From contig NZ_RDSK01000001.1 in the NCBI RefSeq assembly GCF_003722075.1, positions 1 through 64,000 of the forward strand: 64,000 nucleotides of DNA, read 5' to 3'. Each line of letters begins with the position of its first letter. The stretch's first letter is position 1. The notes under the pieces were generated by a model. It was not told the origin of the DNA. It did no database searches and worked only from the letters and a program-made list of their open reading frames with translations. Below are positions 6,492-16,147 of the stretch, piece by piece. Source of the DNA: Methanohalophilus sp. RSK (GTDB taxonomy: Archaea > Halobacteriota > Methanosarcinia > Methanosarcinales > Methanosarcinaceae). The position numbers and the translations under genes are program-made.

Positions 6492-9152
6492 TCACCCGTA
6501 ATTCTTCCTGAACAGCAACCCCTTCAAAACTTCCACAAATCCCAGTGTAACTGCCGCAAAGCCAGGGGGCAACAACCAGTCCTGCAGACCCAGGGGTTGC
6601 AGGTCAAATACAACAGCCAGGAAAGGCACATACATAACCACCAGTGTCAGGAGCAGTGTGCTCAAAACCCCTGCAATGATCAATTTATTCCTGAAACCGG
6701 TTTTCAGCACAGATATCTCAAGGGAGCGGAAAGCAAACGGCACAAACAGGATCATACTCACCACCGTAGCAAACGCGATTGTGCGTGCCCGCTCCAGGTC
6801 TGCGGTCGGGTCTGCAAGCAAGAAGGAAGCAAAACAGGCAAGGCCCATCACCCCGGCCACAGAACCCACAAGTACAAGTTTCCTGCCGGCCAGGATTCCT
6901 TCCCCCACAGGCCGGGGGCTGCGGTGCATCACCTCTTCTCTTGCCGGATCAAGGCCCAGCGCAATTGAAGGCATGATCTCGCCGAACATATTGATAAAAA
7001 GGATCTGCAGGGCAAGCAGGGGGACCAGTTCATAGCCCAGCAGGGATATGCCCAGCATGATCAGTATAATCTCATTGAAATTACCTGAGACCAGGTAACT
7101 TGTAAACTTCTCAATATTATCATAAATGGTCCGGCCTCTTTTGATAGCCTCCACAATAGTAGCAAAATTATCATCCTGCAGCACCATATCACTGGATTGG
7201 CGGGCCACATCCGTGCCCTTCAGCCCCATCGACACACCGATATCGGCCCTTTTAAGCGCAGGAGCATCATTCACCCCGTCCCCGGTCATGGCAACAACAT
7301 GTCCCTCTGCCTGCAGGGCTTTAACGATTCTCAATTTCTGCTCTGGCATAACCCTGGCATACACATGAATATGCTCCGCGATCTTTGCAAAGGCTTCATC
7401 ACTCAAACCCGCCAGTTCGTCTCCTGTAATCGCCCCGTCAGCCAGTATACCCTCGGGATCTGAAATATTATCAGGCTGCTCTGCAGGAATTCCCAGTTTG
7501 TCAGAGATAGCCAGGGCGGTTTTTACATTGTCCCCCGTAATCATCACCACTTTGATACCTGCCTGATGACACAAACTGATAGCCTCAGTAACACCTTCCC
7601 TTACCGGATCGGTCATTGCCAGCAGGCCCAGGAAGGTCATCCCTTCTTCCAGCTCAGTTTCATCCCACTTATCCCCCACATCCTTGCGGGCAATTGCAAT
7701 CACCCTGTAGGCTCCGCAGGCAAGCCTGCTGTTTTCTTCCAGAATGGTCTCCCTGGTGGTCCGGTCAAGTTGCACCCGCTCATTATCTTTAAGAATGTGA
7801 TCACAGCGCTCAAGCACAACCTCTACAGCCCCCTTGGTAAAGGAAATTGATCCCTCTTTTTCCCGATGGACTGTCGTCATCATTTTTCTATCAGAAGTGA
7901 AAAGGATCTCATGCAACCTTTCATGCTCCCCCGCAGACTCCTCCCTGCGGATACCCGCTTTTGAAGCAGCCGCCAGCAGGGCCAGTTCTGTGGGATCTCC
8001 CACCACATCCTCTGAATTGCCGTTTTGATTCAGGGATGCATTGTTGCAAAGGGCTGCCCCTTTCAACATCAATTCCAGTGTGGAATCTTCGGGATTGAAA
8101 TTATTCCCGTCAAGCACAAATTCCCCTTCAGCTCCATAACCCGAACCCGTAACCTCGAACAACCCTTCCATGGTCCAAATCTTTTCAACCGTCATCTCAT
8201 TACGCGTCAGGGTCCCGGTCTTATCCGTACATATCACCGAGGTCGAACCCAGGGTCTCTACCGCAAGCATCTTGCGGATGATGGCGTTTTTGCCAGCCAT
8301 GCGGCGCATCCCGTAAGCCAGCGTGATCGTCAGGGTCAGAGGAAGGCCTTCAGGCACCGCAGCCACTGCCAGGGCCAGGGCAATGATCAGCATCTCCTCG
8401 ACAGGAGCACCGGCAAAAATACCCAGCCCTAAAGCCATCCCCGATGCCAGCAAGGCCACGAATGCCAGTTTTTTGGAAAATGCCGAGACCTCCCTTTGCA
8501 GGGGAGTAACTTCCTTTGCAGGTTGGATCAGGGAAGCGATCGACCCCAGTTCCGTAGCCATACCCGTGGCCATCACCACAGCCCTGCATTTACCCCTGAC
8601 AACCTGGGTTGCGGCATAAAGAGGCTCGTTCAGGTTCTTCTCCACAGGCAAACTTTCCCCGGTCAATGCGGATTCATCCACCTTAAGTTCCTGCAATTCA
8701 AAGACACAGGCATCTGCAGGTATACTGTCACCGGCTTCCAGTACCAGAATATCCCCTGTAACAATTTCCCGTGTCGCAACCTGGCGCAGGGTACCTTCAC
8801 GTAAGACAGTGGTCTTTGGCCGCACAATCCCCTTGAGGGATTCCATGGCCTTTTCAGCCCTGTATTCCTGCACAAAACCCAGTAAGATCACAAAAATAAT
8901 AAGCCCTAGAATCACCCAGAAATTTACCACTTCATCTATATACAGGGAGAGCAGGGCCGCTGCAGCCAGCACCCATACAATAACATTACCCAGCTGGCCA
9001 ACAAAAATCTTAAGCGGAGTGGTTTTTTCCGTCTCTTCCAGCTCATTATACCCTTGCCTTTGGAGTTTGGCAGAAACTTCAGCTCTTCCAAGCCCTTCAG
9101 AATCTGCGATATTTTCGGGCAATTGCATACAACCCTGCTCTGATAATTTCAT
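6492..9152 (-). CDS. P2-type cation-transporting ATPase
   Basis: An 886-residue P-type ATPase of the P2 (Ca2+-like) class, expelling a cation across the membrane at the cost of ATP. The N-terminal cation ATPase domain covers about 1-70. The actuator loop has TGES, the phosphorylation site is DKTGTLT at about residue 311, and GDGVNDAP forms the hinge. M4 carries VPEGLPL, as in calcium pumps. M6 reads NMFGEIMP where SERCA has NLVTDGLP, so a key Asp is replaced by Glu and a Thr by Gly, and ion specificity should be left open between Ca2+, Mn2+ and Na+. Ten membrane segments are expected. The ATG at 9152 has AGGTT and GGGAG upstream. It appears to be a single-gene unit. Confidence 0.88.
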   Translation of the reverse strand: MKLSEQGCMQLPENIADSEGLGRAEVSAKLQRQGYNELEETEKTTPLKIFVGQLGNVIVWVLAAAALLSLYIDEVVNFWVILGLIIFVILLGFVQEYRAEKAMESLKGIVRPKTTVLREGTLRQVATREIVTGDILVLEAGDSIPADACVFELQELKVDESALTGESLPVEKNLNEPLYAATQVVRGKCRAVVMATGMATELGSIASLIQPAKEVTPLQREVSAFSKKLAFVALLASGMALGLGIFAGAPVEEMLIIALALAVAAVPEGLPLTLTITLAYGMRRMAGKNAIIRKMLAVETLGSTSVICTDKTGTLTRNEMTVEKIWTMEGLFEVTGSGYGAEGEFVLDGNNFNPEDSTLELMLKGAALCNNASLNQNGNSEDVVGDPTELALLAAASKAGIRREESAGEHERLHEILFTSDRKMMTTVHREKEGSISFTKGAVEVVLERCDHILKDNERVQLDRTTRETILEENSRLACGAYRVIAIARKDVGDKWDETELEEGMTFLGLLAMTDPVREGVTEAISLCHQAGIKVVMITGDNVKTALAISDKLGIPAEQPDNISDPEGILADGAITGDELAGLSDEAFAKIAEHIHVYARVMPEQKLRIVKALQAEGHVVAMTGDGVNDAPALKRADIGVSMGLKGTDVARQSSDMVLQDDNFATIVEAIKRGRTIYDNIEKFTSYLVSGNFNEIILIMLGISLLGYELVPLLALQILFINMFGEIMPSIALGLDPAREEVMHRSPRPVGEGILAGRKLVLVGSVAGVMGLACFASFLLADPTADLERARTIAFATVVSMILFVPFAFRSLEISVLKTGFRNKLIIAGVLSTLLLTLVVMYVPFLAVVFDLQPLGLQDWLLPPGFAAVTLGFVEVLKGLLFRKNYG

Positions 9153-9226
9153 AACCTGCCAGCTCCCAGATTAACTTTGGTACATACTATATTAAATCTT
9201 TATTGCAGTAAAATACGATTCAGGCT

Positions 9227-9358
9227 TCAACCCACAGGGTTATAAGTGTCTTTCTGCTTGTCCTTTTGTATTGCAAACTTGAGTACAACAGGTGAGATAA
9301 TGATAGAAACTGCCACCATCAGGACCACGGCTGAAAAGATTTCGTCTCTGTTATAGGA
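9227..9358 (-). pseudogene. C-terminal remnant of a second CPA2 antiporter
   Basis: On the minus strand 43 codons from 9358 to TGA at 9227-9229 are clearly homologous to the end of the antiporter at 9425-10597: DEIFSAVVLMVAVSIIIS here matches EEIFSAVVLLSAVSIFVA there, and both continue LKFAIQKDK. There is no start codon and no upstream part. The fragment stops at the edge of an IS200/IS605-like hairpin at 9367-9400, so the rest of a tandem antiporter copy was probably lost through insertion or recombination there. Confidence 0.85.
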
Positions 9359-9366
9359 CGCAGCGT

Positions 9367-9400
9367 AAAACCCCTGGTCTTTAGCTCAGGGGTAGTTCAC
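9367..9400 (+). mobile_element. IS200/IS605-like end hairpin, remnant
   Basis: The + strand reads CCCCTG (9371-9376), a ten-base loop, CAGGGG (9387-9392) and then TAGTTCAC. A G-rich hairpin followed by GGGGTAGTTCAC or a close variant resembles the right ends of archaeal IS200/IS605 and tnpB-only (IS1341-type) elements, where it also forms the 3' part of the TnpB guide RNA scaffold. A second example is at 58266-58293. No transposase or tnpB gene is left nearby. Confidence 0.5.
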
Positions 9401-9424
9401 TGCAGTCATAAATGCAGGCAAAGA

Positions 9425-10597
9425 TCAGCCTGAAGCAGAACTCTTGTTCTCCTTGTCCTTTTGTATAGCAAATTTAAGCAACATGGGGGCAACAAAGATA
9501 GAAACAGCAGACAGCAATACAACTGCCGAAAATATTTCCTCTCCTATTATGCCCATCTCCCTGCCAATAGAAATCGTCACAAGAGTAACCTCTGCCCTGG
9601 GCATAATCCCTGCGCCGAATATAAGACTTTCATAAAAATTAAAACCAACCGTTTTAGCACCTGCAAAACCACCCACAAGTTTACCCAGTAAACCTAAAAT
9701 CACAATCAATACAGTAAAAATACCTGCAGCTCCCAGAGACATCGGATCAACAGACATTCCTATATATACGAAAAAAACCGGTGTAAGCATACCATAAGCC
9801 AATCCCGAAACCTTACTTTGTACATCCTCGATCTTGGCAACAGGTATATTTGAAAGCATTACACCCCCCACAAAAGCACCGATAACGGCATGTAATCCCA
9901 TCGCTTCTGCAAAATAGGCAGAAAACAGTGCGACCAATATTACAGTAGCAAATATGGACTCTCTTGCATGCATTTTTCTTACATGTCCAAAAAGACGGGA
10001 TAAGACATAACGGGCCAGGAAATACATTACACCAACGAATACCATAAGCTTGCCTATCATTGTAAGAAATTGCATGGGTGAAAAGATTGAATTATACTGT
10101 GCCATGGTACTAACAATAGATACCAGGAAAATGCTGATAATATCATCAAAAATCGCCGAACTTAACATCATTGAGCCGGGTTTACTGGATAAATAATCCA
10201 TATCTAATAATGTTTTTACAGTAACTCCTATACTTGTTGGACTGAAAGCCACTGCCAGAACAAGACTTTCCAGATTGCCCAGCCCAAAATAATATCCCAG
10301 TCCAAAACCGGCTATAAAAGCTATCAATATCTGGAAAATGGTTGCAATGATCGCTTTTTTAGAAGATGCTTTCAAATCCTCAATATGAACTTCCTTGTAG
10401 CCTGCAATAAATAAGAGAAAAATGACACCCAGCTGTGCAACAGAAGAAATTGTATCAGTATTTTCCAGAACCGCTATCCCCAGCAATATACCTGCCAGAA
10501 TTTCCCCCAGTATACCTGGCATACCAACTCTTTCAGAAATCTCGGACAACAATCTGGCAGATAGTAAAATAATGAGGATCTGGAATAAAAACTCCAT
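9425..10597 (-). CDS. Cation:proton antiporter, CPA2/KefB family
   Basis: A 390-residue membrane protein with about 12 hydrophobic segments and the CPA2 fold. It exchanges Na+ or K+ for protons. Family marks are GEILAGILLG near the N terminus, FSPTSIGVTVK in the discontinuous helix, FDDIISIFLV with the two ion-coordinating aspartates, and GIMPRAEVTLV near the C terminus. There is no C-terminal TrkA-N domain, so regulation may come from the CBS-domain gene just upstream, whose stop codon lies three bases before this ATG. The ribosome binding site is AAGGGG. A broken copy of the same gene lies directly downstream. Confidence 0.9.
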   Translation of the reverse strand: MEFLFQILIILLSARLLSEISERVGMPGILGEILAGILLGIAVLENTDTISSVAQLGVIFLLFIAGYKEVHIEDLKASSKKAIIATIFQILIAFIAGFGLGYYFGLGNLESLVLAVAFSPTSIGVTVKTLLDMDYLSSKPGSMMLSSAIFDDIISIFLVSIVSTMAQYNSIFSPMQFLTMIGKLMVFVGVMYFLARYVLSRLFGHVRKMHARESIFATVILVALFSAYFAEAMGLHAVIGAFVGGVMLSNIPVAKIEDVQSKVSGLAYGMLTPVFFVYIGMSVDPMSLGAAGIFTVLIVILGLLGKLVGGFAGAKTVGFNFYESLIFGAGIMPRAEVTLVTISIGREMGIIGEEIFSAVVLLSAVSIFVAPMLLKFAIQKDKENKSSASG

Positions 10598-10600
10598 CTA

Positions 10601-11104
10601 TTAACCCCTTAAACTGTAGATTGCCTTAATAACATCCGGTTTGCATATTATGCCCACAAGTTTATCTTTATCAACCACACAGAAACGGTCCACTTTATGT
10701 TTTATCATTATTTCTGCTACTTCACATAGATCCATCTCAGGTGGAATGGTGACAGGATGAGGAATCATAATTCCCCGGGCAAATTCACTGAGGGATTTCA
10801 CTGCCATAAGATGAGTATGATCAAGCCGGGACACACGGTGGGTTAATAACTGCAGGATAATATTCTGGTCAATTATACCCAGAAAATCACCATTTTTCTC
10901 CACCACTGGATAGGTATGGAACTCCTTTTCATTAAATACTTCAAGTACCTTCTCCACAGGGTCATCTGCGTTTATAACAACGGGCCGGACCTCCATTATA
11001 TCTTTCACAAAAATCCGGCTGCACTTCTCATCAAGGTCTGAATATTCTGCCTCAGCCGAATACTGATCGTTAAACTCTCCTTCAGAAAACACAATCAATC
11101 CCAA
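10601..11104 (-). CDS. CBS-domain protein, partner of the antiporter
   Basis: A 167-residue protein with one Bateman module, two CBS motifs at about 32-90 and 108-165 (VKDIMEVRPVVINADD and FARGIMIPHPVTI). CBS pairs bind adenine nucleotides or SAM and act as sensors. The three-base gap to the antiporter gene implies cotranscription and translational coupling, so it may gate the exchanger according to energy state; that is inference. The start is uncertain. TTG at 11104 has only GAAGA upstream, and a GAAGGAG sequence inside the frame has no suitable start codon behind it. Confidence 0.82.
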   Translation of the reverse strand: MGLIVFSEGEFNDQYSAEAEYSDLDEKCSRIFVKDIMEVRPVVINADDPVEKVLEVFNEKEFHTYPVVEKNGDFLGIIDQNIILQLLTHRVSRLDHTHLMAVKSLSEFARGIMIPHPVTIPPEMDLCEVAEIMIKHKVDRFCVVDKDKLVGIICKPDVIKAIYSLRG

Positions 11105-11145
11105 TCTAGAATATCTTCTTTTTATACAAAGAGATTATCCCAATA

Positions 11146-12453
11146 TCAATGGCCATTTACCACAGTGACATTCAGGGCTATGCCACTTCTATCAATATAT
11201 TCATTAATTCTTTGCATTGAATGGGGGATCATACCCCCGCTTGTCAATATCATACACCTTTTGCCGCACAGAGCCATCAGGATAGTACGATCAATAACCC
11301 CGGTTGATATATCGACACATAACGAATTCTTCTCAGCCATAAGTTTGCTTTTTTTACCCATGGCACCCACAATATCAATATTCTCTTTTTCCAGGAATCC
11401 ATCAAAATCAGCCGGATCGAACCTATCCATATCATAGATCAGGATACCCCCGGCTTTTATTCCATGCCTGGTAAGTTCCACAATCGCCCAGCCACCCTCA
11501 TGGATATGCAGAACACGGGCATTGACTGCTTCATAAGGACATTGCAGGGCATATTCACCATGCAGTACACCCAGATTCAATATGTCGCCTTCCCGGGTTT
11601 CCGGAGGCACTTCCACCCACATCAATTCCGGTGGTTTGAGAGTGTCCACGATTTCCGGCACGGTCCTGGGCTGCCTGTTGCCATGGGCAAGCCCGCGCCT
11701 TTCAATCTCCTTATATATATCAAAGGTCACCGGCCGTTTCAGGTGGGCCTGCCGCAACAGTTCATCATCCTGGAATACTTCATCCGGAGTACCTTCCCCG
11801 ATAACCTCCCCGTCCACCATGAAGAAAACATAATCCGCCCAGCTGTAGGCCAGATCAACATCATGGGTGGAAATTATCAGACTGGTACCCATATGATTGA
11901 GTTCGTGCAGTACATCCAGAAGTTCGTCGGCCCCTACGGGATCCAGGTTTGCCAGTGGTTCATCCAGTATAATAGCCTGGGGATTCATAGCCACGATACC
12001 CGCAATAGCAACCCTCTTTTTCTGGCCTCCACTCAGATGATGCGGAGGTTTATCCTTAAGTCCGCTCAGGCCGAAATATTCCAGGGTCCCGTCTACCTTC
12101 TTTTCAATATCTGCCTTGCTGTAGCCAAGATTGACCGGCCCAAAAGCCACATCCTGGTAGACAGTAGGTGCAAATACCTGATCATCGGAATTCTGGAAAA
12201 CAATACCAACGTTTTTTCTTATTTCTCTTAAGGATGCCTGATCGTAGGCCAGTTCCTTGCCATCATAAAATATCCTGCCCTCAGCAGGCTTGAGAGTACC
12301 GTTAAGCAACAAAAATAAGGTGGATTTACCCGATCCGTTTTTTCCTACAAAAGCAATTCTTTTGCCTTTTCTCAATTTGATGTCCACACCCTTAACAGCA
12401 TGGGTCCCGTCGGGATAGGAATATTTCAGTCCGCGTGTTTCAAGTATTACCAA
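11146..12453 (-). CDS. cbiO: Cobalt ABC transporter ATP-binding protein with C-terminal extension
   Basis: The ATPase of an ECF-type cobalt importer. Residues 1-275 are a standard CbiO domain: Walker [11 protein letters not shown]-loop [10 protein letters not shown], signature LSGGQKKR, Walker B AIILDEP and the H-loop ISTHD. About 160 further residues follow ([16 protein letters not shown] to the end), which typical CbiO proteins lack. This part has beta-rich and Gly-rich segments and no motif I can name. The start is TTG at 12453, well placed behind GGAGG. Its frame overlaps the end of cbiQ by a few bases. With CbiQ, CbiN and CbiM it forms the transporter feeding cobamide synthesis, which methylotrophic methanogens need in large amounts. 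Confidence 0.92.
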   Translation of the reverse strand: MVILETRGLKYSYPDGTHAVKGVDIKLRKGKRIAFVGKNGSGKSTLFLLLNGTLKPAEGRIFYDGKELAYDQASLREIRKNVGIVFQNSDDQVFAPTVYQDVAFGPVNLGYSKADIEKKVDGTLEYFGLSGLKDKPPHHLSGGQKKRVAIAGIVAMNPQAIILDEPLANLDPVGADELLDVLHELNHMGTSLIISTHDVDLAYSWADYVFFMVDGEVIGEGTPDEVFQDDELLRQAHLKRPVTFDIYKEIERRGLAHGNRQPRTVPEIVDTLKPPELMWVEVPPETREGDILNLGVLHGEYALQCPYEAVNARVLHIHEGGWAIVELTRHGIKAGGILIYDMDRFDPADFDGFLEKENIDIVGAMGKKSKLMAEKNSLCVDISTGVIDRTILMALCGKRCMILTSGGMIPHSMQRINEYIDRSGIALNVTVVNGH

Positions 12454-13238
12454 AAACTAACCTCCAGCATACCATTAGAAACGTACCATACCCCCACGAT
12501 TGCAACCATGTAAGTAAGACTCAATGCAACTTCTGAAAAATTCACCGGCCTTTTTTCCTCAAAAATCATCATTTTCCCGTCATAACAGCGGGCATTCATT
12601 GCCACAAACGTTTTTTCTCCCTGCTCCCAGGACCTCAAAAAAAGTGTCGAACAGAGCATGGCCATGGAATGCAGGGATGTCTTCAGATCATGATAACCCA
12701 GCCTTACTGTCTGGGCATGCTTGATACACCACGCAACATCCAGAAACACAAAGATGTACCTGTACATCATCATTGACAGCTCGATGAAAGAATCAGGTAA
12801 TCCCGTTTTTTTTAGTACCGAAAAAAGCTCCACCATGGGGGTTGTCAGTGCCAGGAAGAACAGACAGCACATTCCACCCAGGGTTCTGGAAAATACCAGG
12901 AAAGCCATTGACAGCCCACCGGTATTTACACCCAGATGATAGTCCAGCACATTGAAACCAAAAAGTTCAGGACCACCACCAAAAAAGAAGGCGATAATGA
13001 TTATACTAAACACAACGAAAACTGCAGGTCCCATCAGGAGCTTCAGGTAGAATTTCGGAGGTACTCTACCAAAAATAAGCGTTGCCAGCGACATACAGAT
13101 GGCTATAGAAAAAGGCACAAGCGGAGCTTGGGAAGATATACCCATAAGAATCCCAAAGCCAACCACCCCAATTTTCAGCCAGTTATTGGTATAACGCAGG
13201 GGGCTGAGCAGTGCATAATCATCAAGCATCTTGGTCAT
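12447..13238 (-). CDS. cbiQ: Cobalt transporter transmembrane protein CbiQ
   Basis: The EcfT-type permease that couples the substrate component CbiM to the ATPase CbiO. The protein has 263 residues with five or so hydrophobic segments, the EcfT coupling helices, and the motifs [20 protein letters not shown], close to the family's A-R-G type contacts with the ATPase. I set the start at ATG 13238, which has GGAAC eight bases upstream; a TTG 33 bases earlier lacks a ribosome binding site. The gene lies between cbiN and cbiO on the same strand and overlaps cbiO slightly. Confidence 0.9.
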   Translation of the reverse strand: MTKMLDDYALLSPLRYTNNWLKIGVVGFGILMGISSQAPLVPFSIAICMSLATLIFGRVPPKFYLKLLMGPAVFVVFSIIIIAFFFGGGPELFGFNVLDYHLGVNTGGLSMAFLVFSRTLGGMCCLFFLALTTPMVELFSVLKKTGLPDSFIELSMMMYRYIFVFLDVAWCIKHAQTVRLGYHDLKTSLHSMAMLCSTLFLRSWEQGEKTFVAMNARCYDGKMMIFEEKRPVNFSEVALSLTYMVAIVGVWYVSNGMLEVSFW

Positions 13239-13330
13239 AATAAATCGTTCCGTGTGAATTGTAGTGCGCAAAATTGATTTTTAGATATTAATATATGTCG
13301 TCAAAAAAAGGAAAGGAAGTTAAAGGCAAA

Positions 13331-13624
13331 TCAGTCAGAGCGGCCTTTACCCTTATAGTAACCAAAGAAATATCCTAGCACAGCTGCCCCGATGGCTGCC
13401 TGCAGTGCGAACAGGAGACTTTCGGTTTCCCCCCCCGGAGGCTCAAACCCCAGATTGCCTATCCAGGGCTCATAACCACCCGTTACATCAGTGATCACTC
13501 CCTCGGCAGCACCGTCTGCACCCCCGAACTCGGAACCCGGGTTTGCAGCCATCCCGTAGAAAAAGGATGCCACAAAGAATACCGCGATCACAGCGAATAT
13601 GATCTCACCTTTGCCGATCTTCAT
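13331..13624 (-). CDS. cbiN: Cobalt transport accessory protein CbiN
   Basis: A 97-residue protein with an N-terminal helix, an extracellular loop rich in Gly and Asp, and a C-terminal helix (QAAIGAAVLGYFFGYYKG). The two-helix layout with the GSEFGGADG segment is typical of CbiN, the small subunit required for cobalt uptake with CbiM. It overlaps cbiM by four bases (ATGA), so the pair is translationally coupled. Confidence 0.9.
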   Translation of the reverse strand: MKIGKGEIIFAVIAVFFVASFFYGMAANPGSEFGGADGAAEGVITDVTGGYEPWIGNLGFEPPGGETESLLFALQAAIGAAVLGYFFGYYKGKGRSD

Positions 13625-14316
13625 GCAGTAATCCCCCTGAGCTTGTTAACAGTTTCCTGAGAGATTACTTTCAATTCCACAAGGGCATCGCTCTTGACCT
13701 GTATAATGTACTTGAATATCAATGCAGTCAGAGCACCTTCCATGATCGCCAGCGGTACCTGGGTTGTGGCAAATATCGCCAAAAAGGCCTGGAGAGATCC
13801 CATAAATCCACCAGTCTGTGACGGGAACGCCAGGGCAAGCTGGGTGGATGTTACTACATAGGTAATCCAATCCGCAAAGGTGGCCGCAAGGAAAACCACC
13901 ACATAGAAATTAATATTGGCCTTCATACCCGCCTTATAGATCAAATATGCAGCTAGCGGACCTATAATACCCATTGAAGCCACATTTGCACCCAGGGTTG
14001 TCAATCCTCCATGGGCCAGGAAAAGAGCCTGATACAGCAGGACAATTACACCCAGTACCGCTGTGACTGCCGGGCCAAACAGTATAGCGGCCATTCCCGT
14101 TCCCGTAGGGTGGGAGGAACTGCCCGTAACAGAGGGTAACTTCAGGGAGGACAGGACGAATATGAACGCTCCTGCTACTGCAAGTAAAGGCAGGAGATCA
14201 CGTCTTTCAGAGACCAGTTTGTTGAGGCGATACATACCGAACATTATAACCGGAATAGAGAATACAAACCACAATTGCCACCATGGGGAGGGCAAAAATC
14301 CTTCCATAATATGCAT
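13621..14316 (-). CDS. cbiM: Cobalt transport substrate-specific protein CbiM
   Basis: The S component that binds Co2+ through the N-terminal MHIMEGF segment, where His2 and the free N terminus coordinate the metal. The protein has 231 residues and about seven membrane helices, with the conserved SSHPTGTGM motif (His ligand) in the middle. The strong AGGAG ribosome binding site confirms the ATG at 14316; any other start would destroy metal binding. It heads the cbiMNQO operon. NikM is the nearest alternative, but the partner CbiN and the neighbouring cobamide genes favour cobalt. Confidence 0.93.
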   Translation of the reverse strand: MHIMEGFLPSPWWQLWFVFSIPVIMFGMYRLNKLVSERRDLLPLLAVAGAFIFVLSSLKLPSVTGSSSHPTGTGMAAILFGPAVTAVLGVIVLLYQALFLAHGGLTTLGANVASMGIIGPLAAYLIYKAGMKANINFYVVVFLAATFADWITYVVTSTQLALAFPSQTGGFMGSLQAFLAIFATTQVPLAIMEGALTALIFKYIIQVKSDALVELKVISQETVNKLRGITA

Positions 14317-14356
14317 ACTATATCACTCCTAATTGCAACATTTTACAAGTAAACTT

Positions 14357-14376
14357 AACTAAACAACATGTTAGTT
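14357..14376. promoter_or_regulatory. Inverted repeat upstream of cbiM
   Basis: AACTAA and TTAGTT flank eight bases (14363-14370), 40-60 bases upstream of the cbiM start, where a promoter would lie. It could be the operator of a metal- or cobamide-responsive repressor. I saw no cobalamin riboswitch in the gap 14317-14511. Confidence 0.4.
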
Positions 14377-14511
14377 GATAGATTCCATAGAGAATTTATT
14401 GTATAAATATCTTGTTGTTTAATAAACCAAACTTGATTACAATATAAAACAAAGACCTGCCGGTTAGTCAAATTTTTTAAATAATAAAAATAAAACAAAA
14501 TTGCTGGATTG

Positions 14512-15093
14512 TTATCTGACAACCAGCAAACAGTGAAGAGCCGATTGAGCCATCGGAGGATTGTCAACTGTGCCCTCAATTATACTTTCTTCAGGATAAC
14601 CCAGTTTTTCACATACGTATATTCTGGCCTGCACCCCCATTTCCTCTAGAATTTCGGCAACTTCCACGGACCCGAAAGTCCCGGCAGGAAGCAGGAGGAC
14701 ATTCTTCCCCAGTTTAATTTCAGTAACAAAAGCCTCTATTGCAGGACCGGGGTCCCTGCCATGAGCGGTAATCACCGCTAACCCATTCATACTCGTTTTC
14801 GTCCTGGCACAGGCAACATGCATCGAGGATATACCCGGAATTATACTGTCCCCTTCTCCGGCAAACTTGCCCAGACCCGAAAACATGGGATCCCCGGTGG
14901 AAAGCACTACAGTATCTTCGCCCAGCAGGTGCAGGTTCTTGTAATCCTTAATCTTCTTTGGTTTGCCCTTTATATATGGACCGGCGAGTTCAAGGGATCG
15001 CGGAGAACCATACACCTCACCTGCATTTTCGATTGTCTCGATGGCCTGTTCTGTGAGCATTCCGGGCCCCACTCCCACACCCACAACTATCAT
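14512..15093 (-). CDS. cbiE: Cobalt-precorrin-7 C5-methyltransferase
   Basis: A 193-residue SAM-dependent tetrapyrrole methylase of the anaerobic cobamide pathway, methylating ring carbon 5. It begins [14 protein letters not shown], the N-terminal glycine loop of the family, and contains [13 protein letters not shown] and VTAHGRDPG-like segments (here VITAHGRDP). This matches CbiE/CobL N-terminal enzymes in length. The start overlaps the end of cbiD by four bases. The partner decarboxylating methylase CbiT is not in the window. Confidence 0.9.
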   Translation of the reverse strand: MIVVGVGVGPGMLTEQAIETIENAGEVYGSPRSLELAGPYIKGKPKKIKDYKNLHLLGEDTVVLSTGDPMFSGLGKFAGEGDSIIPGISSMHVACARTKTSMNGLAVITAHGRDPGPAIEAFVTEIKLGKNVLLLPAGTFGSVEVAEILEEMGVQARIYVCEKLGYPEESIIEGTVDNPPMAQSALHCLLVVR

Positions 15094-16109
15094 TTCTTTT
15101 CCCCGCTATCCATAAGCACAGTACCGTCACGCTCAACGATCACAACCCGGGCACCCTTTGCCTTTTCCACGGTTTTTTCAAAGGCCCTGCTCAGGTGCTG
15201 CCCTTCAGGTTCCATCTCCACCATTTCGGCAACCGTAGCAAACCCCGTACCCTCAAGTACATCCGGGTCACCCCATTTGATAATAAGCCCGGGCAGGCCA
15301 CAGATTATGACATCGCCTGTGGCAGCCTCGAGTGCTTCGGAAATGCGGCTGCCTGCAAGTACAACCGTGTAATCGGGAAACAGCATTGTGGAATAACGAA
15401 TACCTATGCGGCCGGTGGTGAGGACAACTTTATCGGAACACCGAATCAGGTCTCCTTTCATTTCTCCGAGATGGTCATTCCAGGGTTCTACAAACCCCGT
15501 GGTACCCAGAATAGAAATGCCTTCCTCCACACCGATAGTGGAATTCAGGGTCTGTCGTGCTATTTCTTCCCCTCGGGGCAGGGATATTTCCACTTCCGCG
15601 CCCCTAAGACCCAGTTGTTCAACAGCTTCAAATACGGCCATCTTTATTTGTTGCAGGGGTTTGGGATTGATAGCAGGGTGGCCTTTTTTAGCCTGCAGGC
15701 CCCCACGTGTCACTGTGCCTATACCCTCACCGGCATTAATTATAATTGAATCTGCTTCACGGGCATTCCCTACAAACTCAAGCCCCCGGGTAATATCGGA
15801 CTCATGATCATTATTGACCTTGGTCACCATCGCATAACCCTTGCTAATTTCCTTCACATCAATAGATGCACGCAGGCCCACAGGAGTTGGTATGGAAACG
15901 GTCTTAACTTGCTCTTGCAGGGAAAGCACAGCCGCTTTGGCAGCCGCAGCCGCGGTTGTCCCGGTGGTATAACCTCTCTTGAGAACTGAACCGTCACTTA
16001 AAACTACGAGCCTTCCGTTCTTTATACCCTCCATGAGTTCCTCTCGTGGCATGGCTGCCTTGTCAAGCCACTCGTCGGGAATTTTGGATTTATTCACAGA
16101 ATCGATCAT
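15090..16109 (-). CDS. cbiD: Cobalt-precorrin-5B C1-methyltransferase
   Basis: A 339-residue enzyme that methylates C-1 of cobalt-precorrin-5B after loss of the two-carbon fragment in anaerobic corrin ring synthesis. Family signatures are [16 protein letters not shown] near the N terminus, [14 protein letters not shown] in the middle and [11 protein letters not shown] placed the start at ATG 16109, nine bases after GGAG; an ATG six bases earlier is only three bases from GGAG. It is the first gene of a cbiD-cbiE unit, adjacent to the cobalt transporter, so uptake and ring synthesis genes are clustered. Confidence 0.92.
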   Translation of the reverse strand: MIDSVNKSKIPDEWLDKAAMPREELMEGIKNGRLVVLSDGSVLKRGYTTGTTAAAAAKAAVLSLQEQVKTVSIPTPVGLRASIDVKEISKGYAMVTKVNNDHESDITRGLEFVGNAREADSIIINAGEGIGTVTRGGLQAKKGHPAINPKPLQQIKMAVFEAVEQLGLRGAEVEISLPRGEEIARQTLNSTIGVEEGISILGTTGFVEPWNDHLGEMKGDLIRCSDKVVLTTGRIGIRYSTMLFPDYTVVLAGSRISEALEAATGDVIICGLPGLIIKWGDPDVLEGTGFATVAEMVEMEPEGQHLSRAFEKTVEKAKGARVVIVERDGTVLMDSGEKK

Positions 16110-16147
16110 TGTCATTTACTCCGTTTATTACAGTTATAAAATTAGCG

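Noticed and set aside
11464-12231. Open frame of 255 codons opposite cbiO
   Set aside because: Antisense shadow of a clearly identified ATPase gene; composition is not protein-like.
14317-14511. Cobalamin riboswitch before the cbi transporter
   Set aside because: No B12-box-like sequence (GCCACTG) is present; only a short inverted repeat is seen.
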